From assembly GCA_964551215.1 (NCBI GenBank), contig CAZKBV010000045.1, positions 1 to 12,639 on the forward strand: a DNA stretch of 12,639 nt, written 5' to 3'. Positions 1-6,759 of this stretch are shown here, in pieces. The DNA is from JAFLUQ01 sp964551215. GTDB lineage: Bacteria > Bacillota > Clostridia > UMGS1883. Numbering within the stretch: the first letter of the stretch is position 1; every line of letters starts with the position of its first letter. The notes under the pieces are model-generated. The model saw only the letters and a program-made list of their open reading frames with translations, made no database searches and was not told the origin of the DNA. A program made the translations under genes and the position numbers.

Positions 1-2126
1 CGTCGTCGGCGACATTTGCGCTGGCGGCGGATGAAGAACCGCCCGAAATACCGGAAGGCGAGGTTGGTAATACGCTGGACGGGGAGCAGCCGCCCGAAAT
101 ACCGGACGGCGAGGTTGGTAATACGCTGGACGGGGAGCAGCCGCCCGAAATACCGGACGGCGAGGTTGGTAATACGCTGGACGGGCAGCAGCCTCCCGAA
201 AAGCCGGAGGGCGATATGATGAACGGGGAGCAGCCTCCCCAAAAGCCCGACGGCGAGGAAAATGGCGGCTTTAGGCCGACTATGGAGTTTGGCGATGTAA
301 ACGCGGACGATTGGTTCTATGACTCCGTACAGCAGGCATATATGCGAGGCTTGGTCGTAGGCGTGAGCGATACGGAATTTTCGCCGTTGTCCGAGCTTAC
401 GGGCGGAGCCGTGCTTACAATGCTTTACCGTGCCGATGGCAATACAACATCGGAAAATCAGGCGGAAAATTGGTATGACGAGAGCGTGGAATGGGCAAAG
501 AGCAATTCTATCATAACAGACGCGTGGGATTTTGACCCTACGGCGCCTCTTACACGGGAACAGATGATGGATATACTTTATAACTACATCGCCTATAAGG
601 GAATAGATCAGTCGGAAACGGGCGATATTTCATCCTACGCAGACGCGGCAAGCGTGTCGGATTATGCGGTTGACGCGGCAAAATGGCTTGTAAGCCAAGG
701 CATAATCAAAGGCGATGAAAGCGGTCTGCGCCCGACGGATTCGCTTACCCGCGCTGAAATGTCAACTTTACTCATCAGGACTCTTGATAAGTATAATATC
801 GGAACCAGCCAAGGGGGCGGCCCCGGCGGCCAAGGGGGCGGAGCTATGGGTAAGCCCGACGGAGAGAAGCCGGAAGGCGGCCCCGGTGAACCCGGCGGCT
901 TTGGCGGCTTTGGCGGAGGTTCACAGAACTTTGAGCAAGGCAGTGCCGCTCAAACCATATCCGAAGACGGCTCCTACAGCACAGGCAGCTACGGCTCAAC
1001 GGGAGATGATGAAAACGCGTTACGAATTGACGGAGCTACCGTTGATTTGGACGGAATAACCGTTGAAAAAAGCTCAGGCAGCTCCTCGAACACCGAAACC
1101 GGCGATTTTTACGGCATGAACGCCGCGCTACTCGCTACGAACGGCGCAAATGTTACGATTACAAATTCCGAAGTAACCACCTCCGCAAAGAACGGCAACG
1201 GAATATTCAGCTACGGCAGCGGTACGGTCGTTAACGTGTCGGATACGGTCATTACGACAACGTCCGACAATTCCGGCGGAATTCAAACGACGGGCGGCGG
1301 CACGACAAACGCGAAAAACCTTACCGTAAACACAAGCGGCAGCTCGGCGGCGGCGATACGTTCCGACCGTGGCGGCGGCACGGTAAATGTTAACGGCGGC
1401 ACGTATGTCACAAACGGATACAACTCTCCTGCCGTATACTCGACTGCGGATATAACCGTTTCCGAGGCGGCTTTGACGGCAAACAACTCCGAGGCGCTTG
1501 TCATTGAAGGGAAAAACTCGATAACCCTCAACGACTGCGAGGTTTCCGGAAATATGAGCGATACGAAGGGTACAAGCTCTGACGAAAACGTACACAGCGT
1601 TATGATTTATCAATCCATGTCCGGCGACGCGGACGTGGGAACCTCGTCGTTTACAATGAACGGCGGAGTCCTCACAAGCAATAACGGCGATGTGTTCTAT
1701 ATAACAAACACCCACGCGGTAATAAGGCTTTCGGATGTGAGGATAGATAATAAAGACAGCGACAGCCTCCTTATGCGCGTGAATGGCAACAGCGCGTCGC
1801 GGGGCTGGGGCAGCGCGGGAAAAAACGGCGCCCAAGCTGAGGTTACGGTTGATAACCAGGAGCTGAACGGCAATATAGAGGTTGACACAATTTCCACGCT
1901 TGCTCTCAGCCTTGAAAACGGAACTGTTTTCAGCGGAACCGTAAATATAACCGAAAACGCTCAGGGCGGCGAGGCGGTTGAGGATAACGCCGTTGTGACA
2001 ATTGACGCCGCAAGCGCTTGGAATCTTACCGGCGACTGCGTTATAACAAGCCTTACAAACAACGGGACGATTAACTATAACGGCTTCACGATAACTCTTG
2101 CCGACGGAAGCGTATTAAGCGAATAA
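1..2126 (+). CDS. Secreted SLH-domain beta-helix surface protein (5' partial)
   Basis: The reading frame is open from the window edge (first full codon at 3) to TAA at 2124-2126, so the true start lies upstream; the internal ATG at 216 is not the start. The visible N-terminus, SSATFALAADEEPPE, looks like the end of a signal peptide with an Ala-X-Ala cleavage site. Next comes a 17-residue acidic, Pro-rich tandem repeat (33-185, degenerate to about 270), then three SLH modules (about 288-437, 471-602 and 627-788). The third carries the canonical LTRAE motif, the second LTREQ, and the first is degenerate (LTGGA). A Gly-rich linker follows (about 804-923), then roughly 390 residues rich in Asn, Thr, Ser and Gly, with short repeating strand patterns (NVTITNSEV, ITVSEAALT, FTMNGGVL) typical of right-handed parallel beta-helices. 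SLH modules are known to bind pyruvylated secondary cell-wall polymer, so it is inferred to be a cell-surface protein, perhaps an adhesin. No catalytic motif was recognised. The specific function is unknown. Confidence 0.92.
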   Translation, partial: SSATFALAADEEPPEIPEGEVGNTLDGEQPPEIPDGEVGNTLDGEQPPEIPDGEVGNTLDGQQPPEKPEGDMMNGEQPPQKPDGEENGGFRPTMEFGDVNADDWFYDSVQQAYMRGLVVGVSDTEFSPLSELTGGAVLTMLYRADGNTTSENQAENWYDESVEWAKSNSIITDAWDFDPTAPLTREQMMDILYNYIAYKGIDQSETGDISSYADAASVSDYAVDAAKWLVSQGIIKGDESGLRPTDSLTRAEMSTLLIRTLDKYNIGTSQGGGPGGQGGGAMGKPDGEKPEGGPGEPGGFGGFGGGSQNFEQGSAAQTISEDGSYSTGSYGSTGDDENALRIDGATVDLDGITVEKSSGSSSNTETGDFYGMNAALLATNGANVTITNSEVTTSAKNGNGIFSYGSGTVVNVSDTVITTTSDNSGGIQTTGGGTTNAKNLTVNTSGSSAAAIRSDRGGGTVNVNGGTYVTNGYNSPAVYSTADITVSEAALTANNSEALVIEGKNSITLNDCEVSGNMSDTKGTSSDENVHSVMIYQSMSGDADVGTSSFTMNGGVLTSNNGDVFYITNTHAVIRLSDVRIDNKDSDSLLMRVNGNSASRGWGSAGKNGAQAEVTVDNQELNGNIEVDTISTLALSLENGTVFSGTVNITENAQGGEAVEDNAVVTIDAASAWNLTGDCVITSLTNNGTINYNGFTITLADGSVLSE
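33..185 (+). repeat. 51-bp in-frame tandem repeat, three full units
   Basis: Units lie at 33-83, 84-134 and 135-185. Units 2 and 3 are identical; unit 1 differs at three positions (GAAGAA for GAGCAG, and GAA for GAC). Each encodes EQPPEIPDGEVGNTLDG or a close variant. Two degenerate copies follow (186-227, shortened to 14 codons, and from 228). The length is a multiple of three, so copy-number change would keep the frame. It sits between the signal peptide and the SLH modules, suggesting a spacer of variable length. Confidence 0.95.
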
Positions 2127-2171
2127 TAAAAACGAGACGCGCTTACATAAAACCTGATAAAAATTTTAAAA

Positions 2172-2217
2172 TCCGCCCGCGGCTTTCCGACCTTTGACGA
2201 TAAGCTGCGGGCGGATA
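2172..2217. terminator. GC-rich hairpin downstream of the SLH gene
   Basis: ATCCGCCCGC (2172-2181) pairs perfectly with GCGGGCGGAT (2208-2217), and the stem continues through a G-T wobble and four more pairs, leaving a 16-nt loop. It lies 46 nt past the stop codon of the SLH gene. On the + strand the T-run comes only about 15 nt later (TATTTTTTAC); on the - strand the stem is followed directly by TTTAAAATTTTT, so it could stop transcription from either side. Confidence 0.6.
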
Positions 2218-2277
2218 ATATCTGTACCTATATTTTTTACGTTGAAATATACAAAATTAAAATTTGATTTATGAAAA

Positions 2278-2323
2278 TAGGGCTTGAAAAGAAACAGTTT
2301 CGTTTGCTTCTTTTCAAGCCCTA
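2278..2323. terminator. Perfect 16-bp stem, likely bidirectional terminator
   Basis: TAGGGCTTGAAAAGAA (2278-2293) is exactly complementary to 2308-2323, with a 14-nt loop. It lies between convergent genes (SLH gene on +, XRE gene on -). AAATTTT follows on the + strand and TTTTCATAAAT follows on the - strand. The arm shares GCTTCTTTTCA with the hairpin at 12437-12461, so this may be a stem type reused in this genome. Confidence 0.65.
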
Positions 2324-2363
2324 AATTTTCAGCCCCAAATTTTTCGTAAAGGCAAAAGTGAAA

Positions 2364-2389
2364 ATCCGCTCGGAGACGGCCGCGCGGAT
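2364..2389 (-). terminator. Rho-independent terminator of the XRE gene
   Basis: ATCCGC (2364-2369) pairs with GCGGAT (2384-2389), then one mismatch and three more GC pairs enclose a 6-nt loop. Read on the - strand it begins 24 nt after the XRE stop codon and is followed by TTTTCACTTTTG, a good U-tract. Confidence 0.7.
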
Positions 2390-2412
2390 CTTTTAAAATT
2401 AAAAGCTAAAAT

Positions 2413-2781
2413 TTATTTGTCAAATTCTTCTCTTTTGTCGCAGATACTTTGAATAGTACCCTCTTCCTTGCAACGATTATATTCCATAGCAATAAGAGTG
2501 TCGATGCAATGCTGACCCTTTTCATCCAGAGAATGATAATTTTCAATCATAGCGATAGTTTTGTCATTCATAGGAAGGGGAGTATCATAGTTTACAAGCT
2601 TGATGTCAAGCTCTTTGCACATAAGAACAACTGTTGTGTAGGCCGTTCCGCCAACACCGTTCTTAAGCGCGCTTGCAACGGTTGTCTGAGGAATTCCGAG
2701 ATGCATGGCAAAACGACGCACACTGCGATACTGCTTCTTCACCTCGTCAACGATCAAACTGGTTAAGTATTCACTATTCAT
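2413..2781 (-). CDS. XRE-family helix-turn-helix transcriptional regulator
   Basis: This 122-residue protein has an N-terminal cro/CI-type helix-turn-helix at about residues 14-62, with the recognition region RRFAMHLGIPQTTVASALKNG. A C-terminal part (IENYHSLDEKGQHCIDTLIAMEYNRC) resembles the helical tail of many clostridial XRE regulators. There is no peptidase or ligand-binding domain. The start is taken at ATG 2781, because a ribosome binding site (GAGGTG, 2788-2793) lies 6 nt upstream; the alternative GTG at 2790 overlaps that site. It is a monocistronic gene with a consensus promoter and a roughly 78-nt leader, followed by its own terminator. It lies downstream of murF on the same strand and convergent to the SLH gene. 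Targets are unknown; autoregulation through GTAA-type sites in the leader is only a guess. Confidence 0.88.
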   Translation of the reverse strand: MNSEYLTSLIVDEVKKQYRSVRRFAMHLGIPQTTVASALKNGVGGTAYTTVVLMCKELDIKLVNYDTPLPMNDKTIAMIENYHSLDEKGQHCIDTLIAMEYNRCKEEGTIQSICDKREEFDK

Positions 2782-2787
2782 CAAAAA

Positions 2788-2793
2788 CACCTC
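2788..2793 (-). promoter_or_regulatory. Ribosome binding site deciding the XRE start
   Basis: GAGGTG on the - strand lies 6 nt before ATG 2781. A GTG codon three codons further upstream falls inside this site and so is unlikely to be the start. Confidence 0.75.
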
Positions 2794-2865
2794 GTTCCAA
2801 TTAAAAAATTTACTGTAACTTACCTTTTTGGCCGGAAAATTTATTTAAAATTACTTTCCTTTTTT

Positions 2866-2894
2866 AGTATAGTACAAATTTTAGTGAATGTCAA
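2866..2894 (-). promoter_or_regulatory. Sigma-A promoter of the XRE gene
   Basis: On the - strand, TTGACA (2889-2894), a 17-bp spacer, then TATACT (2866-2871): a full -35 consensus with one -10 mismatch. The transcription start should fall near 2859, giving a leader of about 78 nt. The leader contains GTAA half-sites at 2810-2813, 2820-2823 and 2851-2854, two of them exactly 10 bp apart, and the near-palindrome GTAAGTTAC (2815-2823). Confidence 0.85.
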
Positions 2895-2937
2895 TACATT
2901 TGGCAAAAAAAGTTTTATTTTTTTTAAAGTTTGTCCT

Positions 2938-4317
2938 TTAATGTCGAAATTCCGAAAGAAAATTAACAATTTCCGAAAAATTCATAAAATGAGAGGCTTT
3001 TACGAGAATTGTACCCTCATCGGGAAGGGCTTCGTCAATATGAGAAAGAAAATCTTCCTTGGCAGGGAAATATAGCGCCCGTCCTCCGGCGGCCATGCAG
3101 CCGTCGTATATGCTTTTTGCAAGCTCTCCCACGGCAATCACAACGCCGACGCCTTTTTCAGCCGCATAAACGCCCACTTCATAGTGCAGCCTTGGAGCGG
3201 AGGAGCCAAGCTCCCCCATGTCGCCGAAAACCGCCGCAGTGTTTTGGGAGCGGTCGCAGGTCAAAAGGTCAATGCCCGCCTTCATGGAGGCGGGGGCGGC
3301 ATTGTAGCAGTCGTCAATAATTTTCGTTTTGCCCCGATTTATTATATTGACCCGCCCGTCAATGGTGGAGGCGGCCTTTATCCCTTGGCTGATTTCCTCG
3401 TCCGTAAGGCCGGTGAGAAGCCCGACTCCCGCCGCGGCGGCGGCGGCGTAGACGATATGCTCTCCGGGGATTGAGGTTTCCCACTTTATTTCCCGCCCGT
3501 TTGTCTTAAAGCTTCCCTCGGAGCCTTCAAAGCCCTTGGAGCGGTAATTAGTCAGCAGTATGTCCTTTTCGCCGTAGGGAAAGCCCCCTTCCCCCGTGCC
3601 GAAATAGCGGACGCCGGAGCGGCGGATAGTTCTTAAAAGCCGGTCGTCTCCGTTTAAAAGAGCGGGAGCGTCGTCCCTCATGTGGAGGAAAATCTCGCTT
3701 TTGGCTTTAAGTATTCCTTCTTGGGAGCCTAAGTTTTCCATATGCGAATGGCCTATGTTGGTAATTACGCAAATGTCCGGCCGAGCTATGGAGCTGAGCA
3801 GCTCCATTTCGCCGTAGCCGCTCATGCCCATTTCAATAACAGCGGCTTGGGTTTCCTCCGTCATGGAAAGTATTGTAAGGGGAAGCCCTATCCCGTTATT
3901 AAAATTGCCCTTGGTTTTAAGGGTTCTGTATTTTTGGGAAAGAACCGAAGCCGTAACCTCCTTGCAGGTGGTTTTGCCTACGCTGCCTGTTATGCCGATT
4001 ACCTTTACGTTCAGGCTTTGACGGTAAAAGGCGGCTATGCGCTGAAGCGCCGCCACGGAATTTTCGACCAAAATATAGGCGGCGCCGACGATGGGTCTTT
4101 CCGCGACGGCGCATATGGCTCCGTTTTCCGCCGCCGCCGCTGTGTAGTCGTGACCGTCGGAGCGTTCGCCCTTTATGGCAATAAAAAGGCTGCCGCTGAC
4201 GCATTTGCGGCTGTCGGTTTCAACTGTGCTTATATTTTCGCCGAGGATTTCCTCCGAACCGAAGTATTTTCCTCCGGAGGCCTTGACTGCGGCGGAAACT
4301 GTAAGTCCCTTCAGCAT
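2938..4317 (-). CDS. murF: UDP-MurNAc-tripeptide--D-alanyl-D-alanine ligase (MurF)
   Basis: This 459-residue protein matches the usual MurF length. MurF is a cytoplasmic Mur ligase that uses ATP to add D-Ala-D-Ala to the UDP-MurNAc-tripeptide, the last cytoplasmic step before lipid I formation. Visible signatures are the ATP P-loop GSVGKTT (111-117), the central NIGHSHMENLGS (187-198), KAKSEIF (204-210) holding the lysine expected to be carbamylated, and DDCYNAAPASM (335-345) in the C-terminal part. In that last motif the usual YNANP reads YNAAP. The start ATG lies 8 nt after AAGGAGG, which is embedded in the 3' end of ddl; only 3 nt separate the genes, implying translational coupling. No strong terminator follows: only an A/T-only stem lies between the stop and the XRE promoter, so some readthrough is possible. 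Confidence 0.97.
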   Translation of the reverse strand: MLKGLTVSAAVKASGGKYFGSEEILGENISTVETDSRKCVSGSLFIAIKGERSDGHDYTAAAAENGAICAVAERPIVGAAYILVENSVAALQRIAAFYRQSLNVKVIGITGSVGKTTCKEVTASVLSQKYRTLKTKGNFNNGIGLPLTILSMTEETQAAVIEMGMSGYGEMELLSSIARPDICVITNIGHSHMENLGSQEGILKAKSEIFLHMRDDAPALLNGDDRLLRTIRRSGVRYFGTGEGGFPYGEKDILLTNYRSKGFEGSEGSFKTNGREIKWETSIPGEHIVYAAAAAAGVGLLTGLTDEEISQGIKAASTIDGRVNIINRGKTKIIDDCYNAAPASMKAGIDLLTCDRSQNTAAVFGDMGELGSSAPRLHYEVGVYAAEKGVGVVIAVGELAKSIYDGCMAAGGRALYFPAKEDFLSHIDEALPDEGTILVKASHFMNFSEIVNFLSEFRH

Positions 4318-4320
4318 AGG

Positions 4321-5355
4321 TCAATCCTCCTTGGCAAGCTCGATTATTCTGCGGCAAAGCTCGCCGTAGGATATTCCGGCGGCGGCGGCCTCCTGAGGAA
4401 TAAGGCTGGTGGGAGTCATGCCGGGAAGATTGTTGGCTTCAAGGCAGTAGCTTTTCCCCTCATCGGTAAGAATAAAGTCCATTCTGGCGTATCCCTTGAG
4501 CTGAAGGCTTTCAAACGCGGCAAGAGCCGCCTCTCCCATAGCTTTTTCGGTTTCGGGAGAAATATCCGCCGGACAGATTTCGTCCGTAAGGCCGGGCTGA
4601 TATTTGTTTTTGTAGTCGTACCAGCCCTCCTTGGGAATTATTTCAATAGGGGGAAGGTAACGATGCCCCAACACTCCGCAGGAAAATTCCCGCCCCTTTA
4701 TGTATTCCTCGACAATAAGCTCGTTTTCGTAGGCGAAGGCTTCGTTTACGGCTTTTTCAAATTCTTCTTCCGTGCGGGCAATGGAAACCCCTATGGAGGA
4801 GCCGCCGCTGCAAGGCTTTATAACCAGAGGAAGGGAACCGAAGTCCCCGCTGACCGCCTTGTGTCCTCTTTTGAGCCTTGCTCCCCGAGGAGTGAGAACT
4901 CCGTCCTTAAGGAACATCTGCTTTGTGACAGCCTTATTCATTGCCATTGCGCTGCCAAGATATCCGCTGCCGGTATATTTGACTCCCAGCATATCAAAGG
5001 CGGCCTGAAGCCGTCCGTTTTCTCCGTCGCCGCCATGGAGGGCGATGAAAACAATGTCGGAATATTGACAAAGCTCTATTATGTTTTTGCCGAACATACC
5101 CTTTACGTCGGGGTCACGGGACGCCTTTACGGCGTCCAAATCGGGCACAGCTTCTGAAATTTTGCCGACGGGAACGGGCTGCACGGCTTTTTCAAAGGCT
5201 TCCTCAACGGTTCCGGAAAGCTCCAGACCCATAAAAAGATCCGCCGTAACAGCATGATGCCCTAACTTTACAAGGGCGTTTTGAACCATTGCGCCGGTGG
5301 TGAGAGATACGTTGCGCTCGGAGCTTAAGCCTCCGCACAAAACCAGAATATTCAT
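4321..5355 (-). CDS. ddl: D-alanine--D-alanine ligase (Ddl)
   Basis: This 344-residue ATP-grasp enzyme joins two D-alanines, supplying the dipeptide used by MurF, encoded 3 nt downstream. Motifs: N-terminal CGGLSSERNVSLTTG (8-21) with the substrate-binding Glu; HGGDGENG (107-114); LVIKPCSGGSSIGVS (177-191); the omega-loop YDYKNKY (246-252), whose final Lys-Tyr favours a D-Ala-D-Ala rather than a D-Ala-D-lactate (Van-type) enzyme; and metal ligands D293 (RMDF), E306 and N308 (LEANNLPGMT). The start is ATG 5355, 10 nt after GGAGGT; an upstream in-frame TTG at 5373 overlaps that site and is rejected. A perfect sigma-A promoter lies directly upstream, so ddl-murF is a two-gene operon independent of the M16 gene. 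Confidence 0.97.
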   Translation of the reverse strand: MNILVLCGGLSSERNVSLTTGAMVQNALVKLGHHAVTADLFMGLELSGTVEEAFEKAVQPVPVGKISEAVPDLDAVKASRDPDVKGMFGKNIIELCQYSDIVFIALHGGDGENGRLQAAFDMLGVKYTGSGYLGSAMAMNKAVTKQMFLKDGVLTPRGARLKRGHKAVSGDFGSLPLVIKPCSGGSSIGVSIARTEEEFEKAVNEAFAYENELIVEEYIKGREFSCGVLGHRYLPPIEIIPKEGWYDYKNKYQPGLTDEICPADISPETEKAMGEAALAAFESLQLKGYARMDFILTDEGKSYCLEANNLPGMTPTSLIPQEAAAAGISYGELCRRIIELAKED

Positions 5356-5365
5356 AGTGGGTTCT

Positions 5366-5371
5366 ACCTCC
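5366..5371 (-). promoter_or_regulatory. Ribosome binding site deciding the ddl start
   Basis: GGAGGT on the - strand, 10 nt before ATG 5355. A TTG that would lengthen the protein by six residues lies at the edge of this site. Confidence 0.8.
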
Positions 5372-5389
5372 AAAATTCAGTATGAATAC

Positions 5390-5418
5390 ATTATACAAAT
5401 AAATTACGGCAATGTCAA
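5390..5418 (-). promoter_or_regulatory. Perfect-consensus sigma-A promoter of ddl-murF
   Basis: TTGACA (5413-5418), a 17-bp spacer and TATAAT (5390-5395), all on the - strand. The -35 begins 10 bp after the stop codon of the M16 gene. The predicted transcription start is near 5383, giving a leader of about 28 nt. The -10 sits inside an imperfect dyad with GTAT/ATAC ends. Confidence 0.9.
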
Positions 5419-5427
5419 CAGAGCATA

Positions 5428-6642
5428 TTAATCTTCGGGCGACAAAATAACCGTAACGGGTTCTCGGGAAAGCACCTCCCGAGCCGCAGACCACAGCGAT
5501 TCCTTGGAAAGGGCGGCGATTTCCCCCAAAAGCTCTCCGCCCGTGCGCGGCTTTTTCCTTAAAAGCATATCCCGCCCCATTGAACGCATAACGGAGGATG
5601 GAGCTTCCGAGGACATAATGCATGAACAGCGGAGCTGGCTTTTTACCTTTTCGATTTCGTAATCCGTGGGGCCTTCTTCTTTGAAACGGTAAAGGATGTT
5701 AAGCATAAGATCTTCCGCTTCGGCGGCCTTTTCCGGAGAAACGGCGGTGTATACGCCGAAGGCTCCGCCGGTCATAAAAAAGTCCGAATAGGAGTACACG
5801 TTGTAGCAAAGTCCCCGTTTTTCCCGCATTTCCTGCACAAGGCGGCTGCTCATGCCTCCGCCAAGTATTTCTCCGACGGCGGCAAGGCTCAAAGCCCCCG
5901 AATTTTTCGCGTCATACCCCTCAAAGCCTATGCAAATGTGGGTTTGTTCTATGTCGGAATGTTTTTCCTCGCGCCCGCCGGTAAAGCGGGGAATCGGGTC
6001 GGCAAAGGGAGTGAAGGCTTTACGGCGGCTGCCGAAAAATTCCTCCGCCGCGGAAATAAGCTCGGCTTCGCTGAAACAGCCCGCCACCGACAGCACAGTG
6101 TTTTCCGGCGCGTACATACGGTCAAACCAGCTTAAAAGAGCGCCGCGGCTGAGGTTCTCCACGGCACGGACACTGCCGGTTATGCTTCTGCCGAAGGAAC
6201 CGCCCCACTGCTTTGCCGCCGCAAGGTCGTGAATAACGTCCTCGGGGCTGTCCTCGTACATATTGATTTCTTCGATTATTACCCGCCTTTCCTGCTCCAG
6301 CTCGCTTTCGTCGAAAACGGAATTAAAGTACATATCGCTGAGTATGTCTAACGACAGTCTGAGACTGTCCCCAAGAGTTTTTGTGTGGAAGCAGGTATAG
6401 TCCCGGCAGGTGTAGGCGTTTATCTGACCGCCCACAAAATCCATTTCCTCGGAAATCTGCCGCGCTGTGCGGCTTTTTGTACCCTTAAAGAGCATATGCT
6501 CTATAAAATGGCTTGCTCCGCTTTCCATTTCCGATTCGTATATGCTTCCGCTTTTTATCCATAGCCCGATGGCCGCGCTTTTTGAGGGAAGGGAGCGGTA
6601 TACCAGCGGAAGTCCGTTTTTCAGTTTATGTATTTTGTACAT
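5428..6642 (-). CDS. M16-family zinc metallopeptidase (MPP-like, processing peptidase type)
   Basis: This 404-residue protein has the size of single-chain bacterial M16 peptidases related to the mitochondrial processing peptidase. The inverted zinc motif HxxEH is HFIEH at residues 45-49 (His45 and His49 as ligands, Glu48 as base). The distal zinc ligand is Glu125 in VIIEEINMYEDSP, 76 residues after His49, as the family requires. The C-terminal half holds EKRGLCYNVYS, matching the conserved Arg/Tyr region of the second M16 domain. All catalytic residues are present, so it should be active; the substrate is unknown. There is no signal peptide, so it is probably cytoplasmic. Its AAGGTG ribosome binding site (6648-6653) is 5 nt before ATG. 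I found no good promoter in the gap to pfkA, so it may depend on readthrough from there. Confidence 0.95.
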   Translation of the reverse strand: MYKIHKLKNGLPLVYRSLPSKSAAIGLWIKSGSIYESEMESGASHFIEHMLFKGTKSRTARQISEEMDFVGGQINAYTCRDYTCFHTKTLGDSLRLSLDILSDMYFNSVFDESELEQERRVIIEEINMYEDSPEDVIHDLAAAKQWGGSFGRSITGSVRAVENLSRGALLSWFDRMYAPENTVLSVAGCFSEAELISAAEEFFGSRRKAFTPFADPIPRFTGGREEKHSDIEQTHICIGFEGYDAKNSGALSLAAVGEILGGGMSSRLVQEMREKRGLCYNVYSYSDFFMTGGAFGVYTAVSPEKAAEAEDLMLNILYRFKEEGPTDYEIEKVKSQLRCSCIMSSEAPSSVMRSMGRDMLLRKKPRTGGELLGEIAALSKESLWSAAREVLSREPVTVILSPED

Positions 6643-6660
6643 TGCGTCACCTTAATGTAT

Positions 6661-6694
6661 AAGCAGGTGCAAAATTTCAAATTTGCACCTGCTT
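6661..6694 (-). promoter_or_regulatory. 13-bp hairpin just upstream of the M16 ribosome binding site
   Basis: AAGCAGGTGCAAA (6661-6673 on +) pairs perfectly with 6682-6694, leaving an 8-nt loop. In the M16 leader the second arm contains CACCT, which is also complementary to the AGGTG of the ribosome binding site (6648-6652). The first arm therefore mimics the site and would compete with it. On the + strand the stem is followed by GTTTTAAA; on the - strand no U-tract follows, so it is not a classical terminator for pfkA. Confidence 0.5.
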
Positions 6695-6696
6695 GT

Positions 6697-6738
6697 TTTA
6701 AATCGGAGCAACGCTCCATCAAGCTTGCTTGAAATGGA
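6697..6738. repeat. 42-bp interspersed repeat, copy 1
   Basis: Identical over 42 bp to 12588-12629. Internal structure: GGAGC-AAC-GCTCC (6705-6717), then CAAG-CTTG-CTTG (6720-6731) enclosed by TCCAT/ATGGA (6715-6719 and 6734-6738). The two hairpins share bases of GCTCC, so they exclude each other. It lies in the gap between pfkA and the M16 gene. Confidence 0.85.
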
Positions 6739-6739
6739 A

Positions 6740-6759
6740 CCCGCCGCCTTAGAGGCGGG
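6740..6759. repeat. GC-rich hairpin next to repeat copy 1
   Basis: CCCGCC (6740-6745) can pair with GGCGGG (6754-6759); alternatively CCGCCT-type pairing with AGGCGG forms around a TAG loop. There is no T-run on either side. From memory it resembles the terminal hairpins of IS200/IS605-type elements, but no transposase gene is present. It may help to end pfkA transcription. Confidence 0.4.

Noticed and set aside
33..185. Tandem repeat as a CRISPR array
   Set aside because: Units are directly adjacent with no spacers and are in frame with a protein.
16..219. 67-codon + strand frame MRWRRMKN... over the tandem repeat
   Set aside because: It is the other reading frame of the 51-bp repeat, open only because the repeat length is a multiple of three. 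The signal-peptide and SLH frame is the real one.
1128..1835. 235-codon open frame on the - strand within the SLH gene
   Set aside because: It lies opposite the beta-helix repeats, is rich in Arg, Val and Ala, has no domain, and conflicts with a well-supported gene.
2449..2766. 105-codon + strand frame over the XRE gene
   Set aside because: It is antisense to a gene with a recognised HTH domain, a promoter and a ribosome binding site, and has none of these itself.
3742..5157. 471-codon open frame on the + strand across ddl and murF
   Set aside because: ddl and murF are in the same frame and the antisense frame is codon-aligned with both; it results from avoidance of TTA, CTA and TCA codons. 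The translation is low-complexity with no family match that I recognise.
4321..5355. Ddl as a Van-type D-Ala-D-lactate ligase
   Set aside because: The omega loop has YDYKNKY with the Lys-Tyr pair of D-Ala-D-Ala ligases, and the gene sits with murF rather than with vanH or vanX.
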